A stretch of 64,000 bases of DNA from CAMYMQ01 sp963730305 (GCA_963730305.1 CAVSRB010000003.1:992001-1056000); one strand, 5' to 3'; positions 18,063 through 27,277 are shown, numbered from the stretch's first letter. Notes: a model not told the origin generated them from the sequence alone. Made by a program: numbers and translations.

Positions 18063-19095
18063 CTACCGGAACGGCGGCGCGTAGAGCAGGCCGCCGCGGG
18101 TCCACAGCCGGTCGAGGCCGCGGGACAGGCCGAGCGTCGCGATGTTGCGGTCGAACATCTCGGCGTAGTTGCCGGCCGCGCGGATCGCGCGCGCCGCCCA
18201 GCGCCGGTCGAGGCCCAGATAGCTGCCGAACCGGCCGTCGACGCCCAGCAGCCGGCGCGTCTCCGGGTCCTTGCTGTCCATCTTCGCGGTGACGTTGGCC
18301 GCGGTGATGCCCTTCTCCTCCGCCGTGATCAGCGCGAACAGCACCCACCGGGCGATCTTCCAGAACCGGTCGTCGCCCTGGCGCACCACCGGGCCGGCCG
18401 GGTCCTTCGAGATGGTTTCGGGCAGCACGATGTGCGCGTTCGGATCGCGCAGCTTGGTGCGCTGGCCGGCGAGCGCGATGCGCGACGTGGTGTAGGCGTC
18501 GCAGCGGCCGGCCTGGTAGGCGGCGAGCGCCTCGGCCGAATTCTCGAAGGCGACGATGCGCAACTTCATGCCGTGGCTGCGGAAATAGTCGGCGGCGTTG
18601 CGCTCGGTCGTCGTCCCCGTGGTGGTGCACACCGACGCGCCGGAGAGCTGGCGCACGCTGGTGATGCCGAGCTTCTTGCGCACCATGAAGCCCTGGCCCT
18701 CGTAGTAGAGGATGCCGGCGAAGTTGACGCCGAGCCGGGTGTCGCGGGTGAAGGTCCAGCTCGTGTAGCGCGACAGGATGTCGACCACGCCCGACTGCAG
18801 CGCGGTGAAGCGCACCTTGGCCGACAGCGGCACGAACTTGACCTTGCGCGCGTCGCCCAGGACGGCGGCGGCCAGCGCCCGGCAGTAGTCGACGTCGATA
18901 CCGTGCCAGACGCCCTTGTCGTCCGGCGCCGAGATGCCGGGGTAGCCGACGGTGACGCCGCAGCGCAGCTCGCCGTTGCGGCGGATGGTCTGCAGCGTGT
19001 CGGCGGCGGCGGGCACGGCGTGGAGCAGCAGCGCCGCGGCCACCGACAAGGCGCCGAGTTCGGCTCGACATGGATAAGGTTCGGATGCCAAGCAT
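18063..19095 (-). CDS. Amino-acid ABC transporter periplasmic binding protein (AapJ-like), apparent frameshift in signal peptide
   Basis: A type 3 solute-binding protein of about 340 residues. The mature part begins DTLQTIRRNGELRCGVTVGY and contains CTTTGTTTERNAADYF and AYQAGRCDAYTTSR, typical of general L-amino-acid-binding proteins. In the main frame the only start is a poor TTG giving an acidic, atypical signal peptide. An ATG at 19095 with GGGAGG 7 bases upstream encodes MLGIRTLSMSSRTRR in another frame. Removing one base near 19048-19054 would join it to the hydrophobic LSVAAALLLHAVPAAA. No permease or ATPase is adjacent, so it is an orphan component. Confidence 0.8.
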
Positions 19096-19249
19096 GCGGC
19101 GGCCTCCCATCGCGCCCGGGTTCGGATCGGGCGCGGAGGTTACCGCAAGCCGGCGCGCGGGCGTCAAGCTTTCCGGCCGAACGCTGTCAGGAAGGCGCGG
19201 CCCTTGTCGGTGACGGCGCCCTTGGTCGATGGGCCGCCCCCGGAGCGCC

Positions 19250-20953
19250 CTACTCCTCCAGCCCGTAGACCTCGCGGGCGGCCTTCTCGGAGATGATGCC
19301 GTTGCGGACCTCTTCCTTGAGCCGCGCGCGGTCCCGCTTCTTGGGGTCGCCGTAGCCGCCGCCGCCGCCGGCCGACTGGTAGTAGATCGTGCCCTTGGGC
19401 ACCCCGGTGATCAGGTCCTTGTTGAGCGGCACCATCTTCTCGCCGTCCGGCTTGGTCAGGGTCAGCGTGTTGAGCGTGCCGTTGCCGCCGCCGAACAGGC
19501 CGAAGGCGGGCTCGAAGTCGCCGTCGCCGAAGGTGACGAGCTGGGTATCCTCGGAGCCGATCTCGTAGAGCGTCTCGATGCCGATGCCGCCGCGCCACTG
19601 GCCGGGGCCGGCCGAGTCGGTCCAGTACTCGTGCTTGATCAGCCGGTGCGGGGTCTGCTGCTCGAACATCTCGTAGTCCTGGTCGAGCACGCCGCCCGAG
19701 GCGTCGATCATGCCGATATGGTCGTAGCCGTCGGTGCCGTTCATCGCACCGGCGCCGCCCTTCATGCCCATGAAGAAGATGTCGACGTAGTTGTCGTCCT
19801 TCTCCTCGTCGAAGCCGGTGGTCAGCGACGACAACAGGTTGTTCCAGCCGGCGGTGACCCGGTCCGGGATGGCCGGGGCGAGCGCGCGCTGGATGGCGTC
19901 GGCGTTGGGCGGGCACAGATGGTTGCCGAAGGTGGTCGCGGCCGGATAGCCGGCGTTGAGGATGGTGCCCTCGGGGATGATGATCTCCAGCGGCGAGAGC
20001 ATGCCCTCGTTGTGCGGGATGTCCGGATTGACCATCTGCAGCAGGGTCAGGGCCGTGGCCGAGGCGCTCGACGTGTAGGTGCCGTTGACGAAGCCGTTGG
20101 TCCTGGCGTCCGTCTTCGAGTAGTCGAACTTGATGTGCTTGTCCTCGACCGTGATGTCGACGCGGATCGTGTATTTCGAGCCCTTGTTCTTGCCGTCGTA
20201 GTAGACGTAGCCCTCGCCCGAATAGTTCCCGTTCGGGATCGAGGCGATCTCCGCCTCCATCATCTTGCGGGTGGCGTCGAACAGGGCCAGCTTGTGCTTC
20301 TCGAACACCTCGAGGCCGTACTTCTCCAGGATCGCCACCATGCGCCGCGCGCCGACGTTGGTCGCGCCCATCTGGGAGCGCATGTCCTCCTGGACGATGT
20401 CGAAGCGGATGTTGGCGAAGATCAGGTCCCACACGTCCTTGCGGAACACCCCGCCGTCATAGACCTTGACCGGCGGGATGCGGATGCCTTCCTGCCAGAC
20501 CTCGGTGGCGTTGGGGTTGTAGCCGCCGGCGACGTTGCCGCCGATATCGGCCTGGTGGCCCTTGACCGCGGTCCAGGCGACCAGCTTGTCCTCGAAGAAG
20601 ACCGGGCGGAACACCGCGACGTCGTTGTTCTGGTTGCCCATCGAGAAGACGTCGTTGTGGAAGATGACGTCGCCCGGCTTAAAGTCGCCGTCGAAATACT
20701 CGATGATGTACTTGCACACCGGCGCCAGCGAGAAGGCCAGGATCGGCAGGTTCTCGGTCTGCTCCAGCATGCGGCCTTCGCCGTCGTAGAGGCCGGTGAC
20801 GAAGTCCTTGGCCTCGCACAGGATCGGCGAGCGCGCGGTCTGCTCGACCGAGATCGACATCTCGTCGGTGATCGACTTGAACGCCCGTGCGAAGACGGAC
20901 AGCAGGATCGGGTCGATATCGCCTTTGCCGTTGGTTCCGTTGCCGCTGCTCAT
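19250..20953 (-). CDS. HyuB-type subunit of ATP-dependent hydantoinase/carboxylase family
   Basis: A 567-residue hydantoinase B / oxoprolinase beta-type subunit. Its N-terminal VEQTARSPILCEAKDFVTGL, PGDVIFHNDVF and KGHQADIGG match the family. A glycine-rich C terminus (QSAGGGGGYGDPKKRD) is also typical. Family enzymes pair with HyuA to hydrolyse N-methylhydantoin or 5-oxoproline, or to carboxylate acetone or acetophenone, at the cost of ATP. It overlaps the HyuA gene by ATGA. The substrate is not known; the CoA-transferase and acyl-CoA mutase upstream in the same block suggest a carboxylic-acid product. Confidence 0.9.
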   Translation of the reverse strand: MSSGNGTNGKGDIDPILLSVFARAFKSITDEMSISVEQTARSPILCEAKDFVTGLYDGEGRMLEQTENLPILAFSLAPVCKYIIEYFDGDFKPGDVIFHNDVFSMGNQNNDVAVFRPVFFEDKLVAWTAVKGHQADIGGNVAGGYNPNATEVWQEGIRIPPVKVYDGGVFRKDVWDLIFANIRFDIVQEDMRSQMGATNVGARRMVAILEKYGLEVFEKHKLALFDATRKMMEAEIASIPNGNYSGEGYVYYDGKNKGSKYTIRVDITVEDKHIKFDYSKTDARTNGFVNGTYTSSASATALTLLQMVNPDIPHNEGMLSPLEIIIPEGTILNAGYPAATTFGNHLCPPNADAIQRALAPAIPDRVTAGWNNLLSSLTTGFDEEKDDNYVDIFFMGMKGGAGAMNGTDGYDHIGMIDASGGVLDQDYEMFEQQTPHRLIKHEYWTDSAGPGQWRGGIGIETLYEIGSEDTQLVTFGDGDFEPAFGLFGGGNGTLNTLTLTKPDGEKMVPLNKDLITGVPKGTIYYQSAGGGGGYGDPKKRDRARLKEEVRNGIISEKAAREVYGLEE

Positions 20954-23064
20954 GACGCTTTCGCCTCCAGGATCGGATTGACCAGCTCCTCGCGTCCCTT
21001 CTGGTAGACCGCGAAGGAGCCGTACTGGTCGCACACGCAGTCATAGGACGCGGTGACCAGGATCGACGTGTTCTCTTGCTCGATGATCGCCGGCCCCTTG
21101 ATCTGGTAGCCGAAGCGGGTGCTGTGGCCGTCGTAGACCGGCACCGCCTTCTTCTCGCCGGTCTCGGGCACGATGATCTCGCGCTCGCCCTTGAGCGCGG
21201 GGGTCGGGTCGGTGCCGGCATAGCTCTCGACCGAATAGGCCGGCTTCTCGGTGATGCCGATCGCCTGCAGGCGAACGTTGATGATCTCCACCGGCGTGCC
21301 CTGCTCCTCCAGCGAGTAGCCGTAGAGCCGGTTGTGCTCGGCGTGGAACAGCGCCTTGATCGCGTCGGCATCCTTGGCGTCGACCGCCGACAGCGGCGCC
21401 TCGAAGGCGACCTCGTGATACTGCTTGGCGTAGCGGCAATCGAGGCGCAGCACGTACTGGCGCTTGTCCTGCGGGATGCTCTCGGTCTCCAGCGACGCGT
21501 CGCCCTCGGCCTTCATCTCGGCGATGATGCCCTGCAGCCTGGACCAGTCGATGTCCTCGATCCGGCCGACCCACGAGCGCACGTAGTCGTGCTTCAGGTC
21601 CGACATCAGCATGCCGGCGGCGCAGAAGATCGACGATTCGCGCGGCACGATCATCAGCGGGATCTCGAGCTCGAGGCCGATCATGCAGGCGTGGTTCGGG
21701 CCGGCGCCGCCGGCGACCACCATCGGGAACTCGCGCGGGTCGAAGCCGCGCTTGATGGTCACCTCGCGCACGCCCTGGGCCATGTTGGTGTTGATCACCC
21801 GGTACATGCCCAGCGCGGCCTCCTCGATCGACATGCCGAGCGGCTTGGCGATCTTCTCCTCGATCGCCTTGCGGGCCGCCTCGAGGTCGAGCTTCATCCG
21901 CCCGCCGGCGAAGTAGCCGGGCGCCAGGTAGCCGAGCACCAGGTCGGCGTCGGTGCAGGCCGGGTTCTCGCCGCCCTGGCCGTAGCAGACCGGCCCCGGG
22001 TCGGCGCCCGCGCTCTGCGGACCCATGCGCAGCAGGCCGCCTTCGTCGATCCAGCCGATCGAGCCGCCGCCCGCGCCGATGGTGACGATGTCGAGCATCG
22101 GCAGCGCGATGCGGTAGCGGTTGATCTCGCCCTCGTTGGCGACGATCGGCTCGCCGTCGAGCACCATGGCGGCGTCGAAGCTGGTGCCGCCCATGTCGAC
22201 GGTGAGGCAGTTGCGCTGGCCGTGCGCCTCGGCGTAGCCCAGGCCCGCGATCGGGCCCGCGGCCGGGCCGGACAGCAAGGTCATCGCCGCCGTCTCCTTG
22301 GCGGTCTCGGGCAGCACCACGCCGCCGTTCGACTGCATGATCAGCAGCACGCCCTTGAAGCCGATGTCCTTCAGCCGCTTCTGCAGCGCGTCGATGTAGG
22401 CGCGCAGCTTGGGCCCGTTGTAGGAGTTGAGGACGGTGGTCGAGACCCGGTTGTAGAAGCGGATCGACGGCAGCAGATCGGACGAGGCCGTCAGATAGGC
22501 GTCGGGCATCTCCTTCTCGACCATCGCGGCGGCGGCGCGCTCGTGTTCGCCATTGGCGAAGGAGTTCATGAAGCAGATCGCGACCGCCTCGACCCCTTCG
22601 CTCTTGAACAGGTCGATCGCCGCCTGGACGTCGTCGGCGTTCAGCGCCTCGATCTTGCGGCCCTTGCGGTCGAGGCGCTCGTGCACCGGCCGGCGCAGGT
22701 AGCGCGGCACCAGCGGCGGCACGTTGGTGTAGCGGTTGTTGTACTGCTCCTCGCGGATGCCCCGGCGCATCTCCAGCGCGTCGCGCACGCCCTCGGTCGT
22801 GATCAGGCCGGTCTTGGCGCCGTTGCGGGTCAGCGTCGCGTTGGTCGTCACCGTCGTGCCGTGGACGATGGTCTCGACCGTCGGCGCGAACTCCTCGAGG
22901 GTCTGGCCCTGGGCCTTGGCGATGTCGGTCAGGCCGTTGACCAGGCCGATCGACGGATCCTCCGGCGTCGACAGGGTCTTGAAGATGGTCGGCTCCGCGT
23001 CGTCGCGGGTCACCAGGAAGTCGGTGAAGGTTCCACCGACGTCGATTCCGATCTTGATGCTCAC
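20950..23064 (-). CDS. HyuA-type ATP-binding subunit of hydantoinase/carboxylase family
   Basis: A 704-residue hydantoinase A-type subunit with the ASKHA ATP-binding fold. The phosphate loop is IGIDVGGTFTDFLV at the N terminus. IVHGTTVTTNATL, a second nucleotide segment LTVDMGGTSFDAAM and GAGGGSIGWID follow. The start is GTG with AGGTGAT just before it, and the stop overlaps the HyuB start. The pair probably phosphorylates or activates a carbonyl or amide substrate. The CoA-transferase gene ends 8 bases upstream, so all are in one leftward operon. Size and motifs do not separate hydantoinase from acetone/acetophenone-type carboxylase. Confidence 0.9.
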   Translation of the reverse strand: MSIKIGIDVGGTFTDFLVTRDDAEPTIFKTLSTPEDPSIGLVNGLTDIAKAQGQTLEEFAPTVETIVHGTTVTTNATLTRNGAKTGLITTEGVRDALEMRRGIREEQYNNRYTNVPPLVPRYLRRPVHERLDRKGRKIEALNADDVQAAIDLFKSEGVEAVAICFMNSFANGEHERAAAAMVEKEMPDAYLTASSDLLPSIRFYNRVSTTVLNSYNGPKLRAYIDALQKRLKDIGFKGVLLIMQSNGGVVLPETAKETAAMTLLSGPAAGPIAGLGYAEAHGQRNCLTVDMGGTSFDAAMVLDGEPIVANEGEINRYRIALPMLDIVTIGAGGGSIGWIDEGGLLRMGPQSAGADPGPVCYGQGGENPACTDADLVLGYLAPGYFAGGRMKLDLEAARKAIEEKIAKPLGMSIEEAALGMYRVINTNMAQGVREVTIKRGFDPREFPMVVAGGAGPNHACMIGLELEIPLMIVPRESSIFCAAGMLMSDLKHDYVRSWVGRIEDIDWSRLQGIIAEMKAEGDASLETESIPQDKRQYVLRLDCRYAKQYHEVAFEAPLSAVDAKDADAIKALFHAEHNRLYGYSLEEQGTPVEIINVRLQAIGITEKPAYSVESYAGTDPTPALKGEREIIVPETGEKKAVPVYDGHSTRFGYQIKGPAIIEQENTSILVTASYDCVCDQYGSFAVYQKGREELVNPILEAKAS

Positions 23065-23072
23065 ACGATCAC

Positions 23073-24272
23073 CTATTTCGCACACGCGACCACGCCGGCG
23101 GCGGCGAGGTCGTCGATTTGTGCCTGAGAATAACCGACTTCGGCAAGCACCGCGCGGGTATCTTGTCCGTAGGCGGGCGGCGGGGAGAAGCGGTCCTCGG
23201 AGCCCGGCAGGTCGACGCCCTTGGGCTGCAGGTGCACCGTCTTGCCGGACGGCAGCAGCGTCTCGGTCATCTTGGTCCGGATCGCCTCGAGCTGGTGGAC
23301 CTGGCGGATGTTGTTGATCCCGGTGTGCGGGATCTGGACCTCGGCGAGCACGCCGGCGACCTCGTCCCGGGTGTGCTTGGCCGTGATCTCGCCGATCTCG
23401 CGGTAGATGGCCTCCCGGTCGCGATAGCGGGCCTCGGCCGTATTTCGGCTGCCGTCGGCGGCGAGCGAGGCGAACATCGGCGTCCCGGTCAGCCGGTCCC
23501 ACTGAACGTTGCTGCCGGTCGCGATGTAGATGTAGCCGTCGCTGGTCGGGTAGACGTTGGTCGGGATGAACTTGCGGTGGGCGTTGCCCCAGCGGGTGAT
23601 CTCCTCGTCGCCGCAGTCGAGATCGACCAGCGGCAAGAGCGTGATCAGCCACGACGCCGCGGCCTGCAGCATCGACACGTCGATCCGCTTGCCCGTGCCC
23701 GACTCGGCCTGCTCGGCGAGCGCCAGCATGACGTTGGCGTAGACCTCGTCGCCGGCCTTGAGGTCGATGATCGGCACGCCCATCAGGGTCGGCGGGCCGT
23801 CGTCGAAGCCGGTCACCTCCATGTAGCCGACCATCGCCTGGATCACCGGGTCGTAGCCCGCGACCTTGGGATATTTCGGCCCCATCGCCGAGATGCCGGC
23901 CCAGATCAGGTCGGGCTTGATCGCCGACAGGGTCTCGTAGTCGATGCCGAGCGATTCGTAGCGGCCCGGGATCGTGTTGCAGGTGAAGACGTCGACGTCG
24001 AGCTCCTTGATGAGCCGGTGCAGCGCCGCCTGGCCCTCGGGATCCTTCAGGTTGAGGGCGATCGCCTCCTTGCCGACGTTCGGCCCGAGGAAGTAGGAGC
24101 GCGGCTCCAGCCCCTCGACCTCGCTGCCGATATAACGGTTGGGGTCGCCCGGCTGCGGCCCCGACCCGGTCGCTTCGAGCCGGATGACGCGCCACCCGAG
24201 ATGCACCATGCGGAGCGTGGCGTAAGGCATCGCCAGGGCCTGCTCCATGGATATGACTGTGCGTGGCCGCAC
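23073..24272 (-). CDS. CaiB/BaiF (type III) CoA-transferase
   Basis: A 399-residue family III CoA-transferase, which moves CoA between carboxylic acids through a mixed anhydride on a conserved Asp. That Asp appears in GVPIIDLKAGDEVYA, the usual position. Other family marks are VIRLEATGSG, ALNLKDPEG and DVFTCNTIPGRYESLG. The GTG start has AGGAGGGG 4 bases upstream. It sits between the acyl-CoA mutase genes and hyuA in one leftward operon. It may load CoA onto the HyuAB product or onto the mutase substrate; this is inference from neighbourhood. Confidence 0.88.
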   Translation of the reverse strand: MRPRTVISMEQALAMPYATLRMVHLGWRVIRLEATGSGPQPGDPNRYIGSEVEGLEPRSYFLGPNVGKEAIALNLKDPEGQAALHRLIKELDVDVFTCNTIPGRYESLGIDYETLSAIKPDLIWAGISAMGPKYPKVAGYDPVIQAMVGYMEVTGFDDGPPTLMGVPIIDLKAGDEVYANVMLALAEQAESGTGKRIDVSMLQAAASWLITLLPLVDLDCGDEEITRWGNAHRKFIPTNVYPTSDGYIYIATGSNVQWDRLTGTPMFASLAADGSRNTAEARYRDREAIYREIGEITAKHTRDEVAGVLAEVQIPHTGINNIRQVHQLEAIRTKMTETLLPSGKTVHLQPKGVDLPGSEDRFSPPPAYGQDTRAVLAEVGYSQAQIDDLAAAGVVACAK

Positions 24273-24315
24273 GCGACCCCTCCTTCTTGTCCTGAAGAAC
24301 CCGGCGCCGGCCGGC

Positions 24316-25950
24316 TCAGATCGTGATCGGCTCCTGGTAGCGGCCGTAGGCGTCGACCAGGCACTCGGTCATCTCGCCGACGGTGGCGTAGGCCTTCACC
24401 GCGTCCATGATCGCCGGCATGACGTTGTCGTTCGCCTTGGCCGCGGCGCGCAGCGCCTTGAGCGTGCGGTCGACCTCGTCCTTGTTGCGCTCTTCCTTGA
24501 CCTTGCGCAGGCTGGCGAGCTGCATGTCGAGGTCTTCCTGCTTCGAGGGGTGGAACTCGACGTCCGGGTTCTCTTCCTCGACCCGGTAGACGTTGACGCC
24601 GACCTTGTGGAACTCGCCGCTCTCGAGCGCCTTGTGGTGCTCGAAGGCCTTCTGGGAGACGTAGTCCTGCACCCGGCCCTCGGCGACCGACTTGACGATG
24701 CCGCCCTCGTCGTCGACCCGCTTGATCACCGCCTTCATCTTCTCTTCCATCTCGTCGGTCAGCGCCTCGACGAAATAGGAGCCGCCCAGCGGATCGACCG
24801 TGTCGCACAGCCCCAGCTCCTCGATCAGGAGCTGCATGGTGCGCAGCGAGATCTGCTGCGCCTTCGGCGACGGGATCGTGTAGGCCTCGTCGTAGCAGCA
24901 CAGGGCGATGGTCTGCGCGCCCGACAGCACCGCCGACAGGGCGTAGTAGGCGCCGCGCATGATGTTGTTCTCGGGCTGGTCGATGGTCAGGCCGAAGCCG
25001 CCGCCGCCCGCGATCATGCGCATCCACATGGTCTTCGGATCCTTGGCGCCGTATTCCTCCTTGAGGATCTTGGCCCACAGCCGCCGGCCGGCCCGGAACT
25101 TCGCGACCTCCTCGAACAGCTTGCCGAACACGTTGAAGTTGAACGACAGCCGTCCGGCGAATTCGTCGATGTCGAGGCCGCGCTTGAGCGTCTCCTCGAT
25201 GTAGGCCTTGGCGATCGAGAAGGCGTAGCCCATCTCCTCGGCCGGGTTCGCGCCCGATTCACGGACGTGGTAGCCGCAGACCGAGACCGGGCTGTAGTTC
25301 GGCGCGTGGCGGGCGCAGTATTCGATCGTGTCGCCGACCAGCTTGACCGACGGCTCGACCGGGAAGATCCAGGTGCCGCGGCCGATCATCTCCTTCAGGA
25401 TGTCGTTCTGCGCGGTGCCGCGCAGGTTCTTGATGTCGAAGCCCCGCTTCTCGGCCATCGCCAGATACATGGCGATCATGATCGCGGCCGAGCCGTTGAT
25501 GGTCAGCGACACCGTGATCTTGTCGAGGTCGACGCCGTCGAAGGCGACCTCGAAGTCGCGCAGGCTGTCGATCGCCATGCCGACGCGGCCGACCTCGCCC
25601 TCGGCGCGGGGATCGTCGCTGTCGAGACCGCACTGGGACGGCAGGTCGAACGCGACGTTCAGGCCGGTGTTGCCGGTCTTGATCAGGTAGTGGAAGCGCT
25701 CGTTGGTCGCCTTCGCGTTGCCGAAGCCGGTGTACTGGCGCATCGTCCACGGACGCTTGCGGTACATCTCGGCATGGATGCCGCGGGTGAACGGATACTG
25801 GCCGGGCAGCTCGCCTTCGACGCCGTGGCCATTGCCGTTGCCGTTGGTATCGTCGGCCGTGTAGACCGGCTTGATCTCGATGCCCGAGTTGTTGAAGACC
25901 GGCTTGACGCCCTTGGGCAGGTCGAACTTGCTCTTCAGTTCCTGGGCCAT
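24316..25950 (-). CDS. B12-dependent acyl-CoA mutase, large (catalytic) subunit
   Basis: A 544-residue methylmalonyl-CoA mutase-family barrel without its own B12 domain. Signatures are YPFTRGIHAEMYRKRPWTMR, NVAFDLPSQCGLDSDDP, GTAQNDILKEMI and LSFNFNVFGKLFEEVAKFR. The residue corresponding to the methylmalonyl-CoA-specific Tyr appears as His (GIHAEMY), while the Arg in IGRGTWIF is kept. A branched or hydroxylated acyl-CoA other than methylmalonyl-CoA is therefore possible. The small B12-binding subunit is encoded just upstream with a 16-base overlap. The barrel and separate small subunit resemble isobutyryl- or 2-hydroxyisobutyryl-CoA mutases. No MeaB-type chaperone is in view. Confidence 0.88.
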   Translation of the reverse strand: MAQELKSKFDLPKGVKPVFNNSGIEIKPVYTADDTNGNGNGHGVEGELPGQYPFTRGIHAEMYRKRPWTMRQYTGFGNAKATNERFHYLIKTGNTGLNVAFDLPSQCGLDSDDPRAEGEVGRVGMAIDSLRDFEVAFDGVDLDKITVSLTINGSAAIMIAMYLAMAEKRGFDIKNLRGTAQNDILKEMIGRGTWIFPVEPSVKLVGDTIEYCARHAPNYSPVSVCGYHVRESGANPAEEMGYAFSIAKAYIEETLKRGLDIDEFAGRLSFNFNVFGKLFEEVAKFRAGRRLWAKILKEEYGAKDPKTMWMRMIAGGGGFGLTIDQPENNIMRGAYYALSAVLSGAQTIALCCYDEAYTIPSPKAQQISLRTMQLLIEELGLCDTVDPLGGSYFVEALTDEMEEKMKAVIKRVDDEGGIVKSVAEGRVQDYVSQKAFEHHKALESGEFHKVGVNVYRVEEENPDVEFHPSKQEDLDMQLASLRKVKEERNKDEVDRTLKALRAAAKANDNVMPAIMDAVKAYATVGEMTECLVDAYGRYQEPITI

Positions 25951-26345
25951 CGCGAAACGTTCTCCTTGATGTACTGGATGATGTCATCGAGGTGACTGCG
26001 GGAGTTGAAGATGGCGTCGACGCCGATGTCCTTCAGCTCCTCGTGATCCTTCTCCGGCACGTTGCCGCCGACCAGCCACATCTTGGTGCCGAGATCGTGG
26101 CCGTCCCACAGCTTCTTGAACTTCAGGCATAGCGGAACATGGGAACCGGAGAGGATCGACATGCCGATCACGTCGACGTCCTCGTCGCGGGCGAGGTCGG
26201 CGATCTCCTCGGGGGTCTTGCGCAGGCCGGTATAGATCACTTCCATCCCGGCTTCCTTCAGCGCCCGCGCCACGATCTTCGCGCCGACGTCGTGGCCGTC
26301 GAGACCGGGCTTGGACACCAATACCTTTATGGGCTTCTCTGTCAC
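25935..26345 (-). CDS. B12-binding small subunit of acyl-CoA mutase
   Basis: A 136-residue cobalamin-binding domain protein. The cobalt-ligating motif is KPGLDGHDVGAKIVARAL, followed by GMSILSGSH and WLVGGNVPEKD, the standard base-off/His-on set. It is the first gene of the leftward mutase/CoA-transferase/HyuAB operon and overlaps the large subunit, so the two should assemble one-to-one. A sigma70-like promoter and an operator-like palindrome lie between it and the divergent MarR gene. Confidence 0.92.
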   Translation of the reverse strand: MTEKPIKVLVSKPGLDGHDVGAKIVARALKEAGMEVIYTGLRKTPEEIADLARDEDVDVIGMSILSGSHVPLCLKFKKLWDGHDLGTKMWLVGGNVPEKDHEELKDIGVDAIFNSRSHLDDIIQYIKENVSRWPRN

Positions 26346-26485
26346 AACTCCTCCAGCCGAAGACGGCGCCGCGATAGCGGCGCTTCAACATTGCCGACCG
26401 TCAACTTTCGTGCCTTCTTCCACAGGAAAGTTCAACACCGACAGTTGTCGAACCTCGAATGGTGTGGCATTTGACGGAGGGATGT

Positions 26486-26516
26486 TATAAACAAAACTGT
26501 TCGATATCAAACAATT
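26486..26516 (-). promoter_or_regulatory. Promoter and MarR-type operator for the mutase/HyuAB operon
   Basis: On the reverse strand TTGTTT (26509-26514) and TTTATA (26486-26491) are separated by exactly 17 bases, a good sigma70-like pair firing leftward into the mutase operon. A 22-base imperfect palindrome centred on GATATC (26495-26516; arms AACTGTTC and AAACAATT) fills the spacer and covers the -35. It starts 26 bases before the divergent MarR gene. I infer that MarR binds here and blocks the promoter. Confidence 0.6.
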
Positions 26517-26541
26517 TTTCAGACGGGGCGTTGGCACACCG

Positions 26542-27045
26542 ATGGAAGACCAGAGCCGAGACACCGCCGCTGAAAGCGCCGACGTCGCCGCCGGCACCAC
26601 GACCGACGCCCGCGGCGTCGAGTTGGGCCTGCTGGCCGACAATCTAGGCTTCCACATCCGCATCGCCAGCATCGCCTTGGAGCGGGCGCTCAAACGGCTG
26701 CACGGCGAAGATATCCGGATGGGCTACTTCCCCGTGCTGCTGATCATCAAGCTGAACCCGGAAGCGACCCAGACCGCGATCGCCGAGGCCGTCGGGCTGC
26801 GCCGCTCGTCGCTGGTGCCGATCCTCAAGAAGCTGGAGCAGTTCGGCTGGATCGAGCGCACCGGCCACGAGGAGGACAAGCGCGCCAACCGCATCCGCCT
26901 GACGGCCAAGGGCGAAGCCGCCTGCGTGGAGATCAGCCAGGACGTCGAGGGCATCGAGGACTCCGCCCGCGCCGCCCTGGGCGGCCGCGCCTATACCCGG
27001 CTGGTCGACCTGCTGAAAGAGGTGCAGGTCATCTTCGCTGAGTAG
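26542..27045 (+). CDS. MarR family transcriptional regulator
   Basis: A 167-residue winged-helix regulator. The DNA-binding part is TQTAIAEAVGLRRSSLVPIL, with the wing at RTGHEEDKRANRIRLTAKG. About 35 residues of polar N terminus precede the first dimerisation helix. It is divergent from the acyl-CoA mutase/HyuAB operon and shares its 196-base control region, so it most likely represses that operon and itself until an acid or CoA ester binds. The GC-rich hairpin at 27252-27277 could end its transcript. Confidence 0.88.
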   Translation: MEDQSRDTAAESADVAAGTTTDARGVELGLLADNLGFHIRIASIALERALKRLHGEDIRMGYFPVLLIIKLNPEATQTAIAEAVGLRRSSLVPILKKLEQFGWIERTGHEEDKRANRIRLTAKGEAACVEISQDVEGIEDSARAALGGRAYTRLVDLLKEVQVIFAE

Positions 27046-27251
27046 CTGAACCGGCGCGCTCCGGCCCTTCGACTAGCTCAGGAGGCCCCGGGAGAGGGGC
27101 GCAGCGCAGCGAAGCCCCATGGCGAAGCGCGCGGCCAGGTGTCGCCGGCTAGCCGCTAAATCGCCGAACACCGCCCGTCGTCCCTGGACCCCGGCTCGAG
27201 GCCAGGGTGGCGCCAGGGGATCGCGTCGCCTCACGGCCCCCCGAACGGCAA

Positions 27252-27277
27252 CGGCCGGCCCTTTTGGGGGCCGGCCG
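27252..27277. terminator. GC-rich hairpin between convergent genes
   Basis: CGGCCGGCCC and GGGCCGGCCG form a 10-base-pair perfect stem around a 6-base loop (TTTTGG). It lies between the rightward MarR gene and the leftward small Tyr-rich gene, so it may terminate either. There is no run of T after it on either strand, so intrinsic termination is uncertain. Confidence 0.45.

Noticed and set aside
24316..26345. Ethylmalonyl-CoA or standard methylmalonyl-CoA mutase
   Set aside because: The B12 domain is a separate subunit, and the substrate-site Tyr of methylmalonyl-CoA mutase is His here. The overall sequence pattern is also unlike ethylmalonyl-CoA mutase.
26471..26491. A rightward promoter TTGACG...TATAAA for the MarR gene
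   Set aside because: The spacing between the two elements is about 9 bases, far too short; the leftward pair with 17-base spacing is much better.
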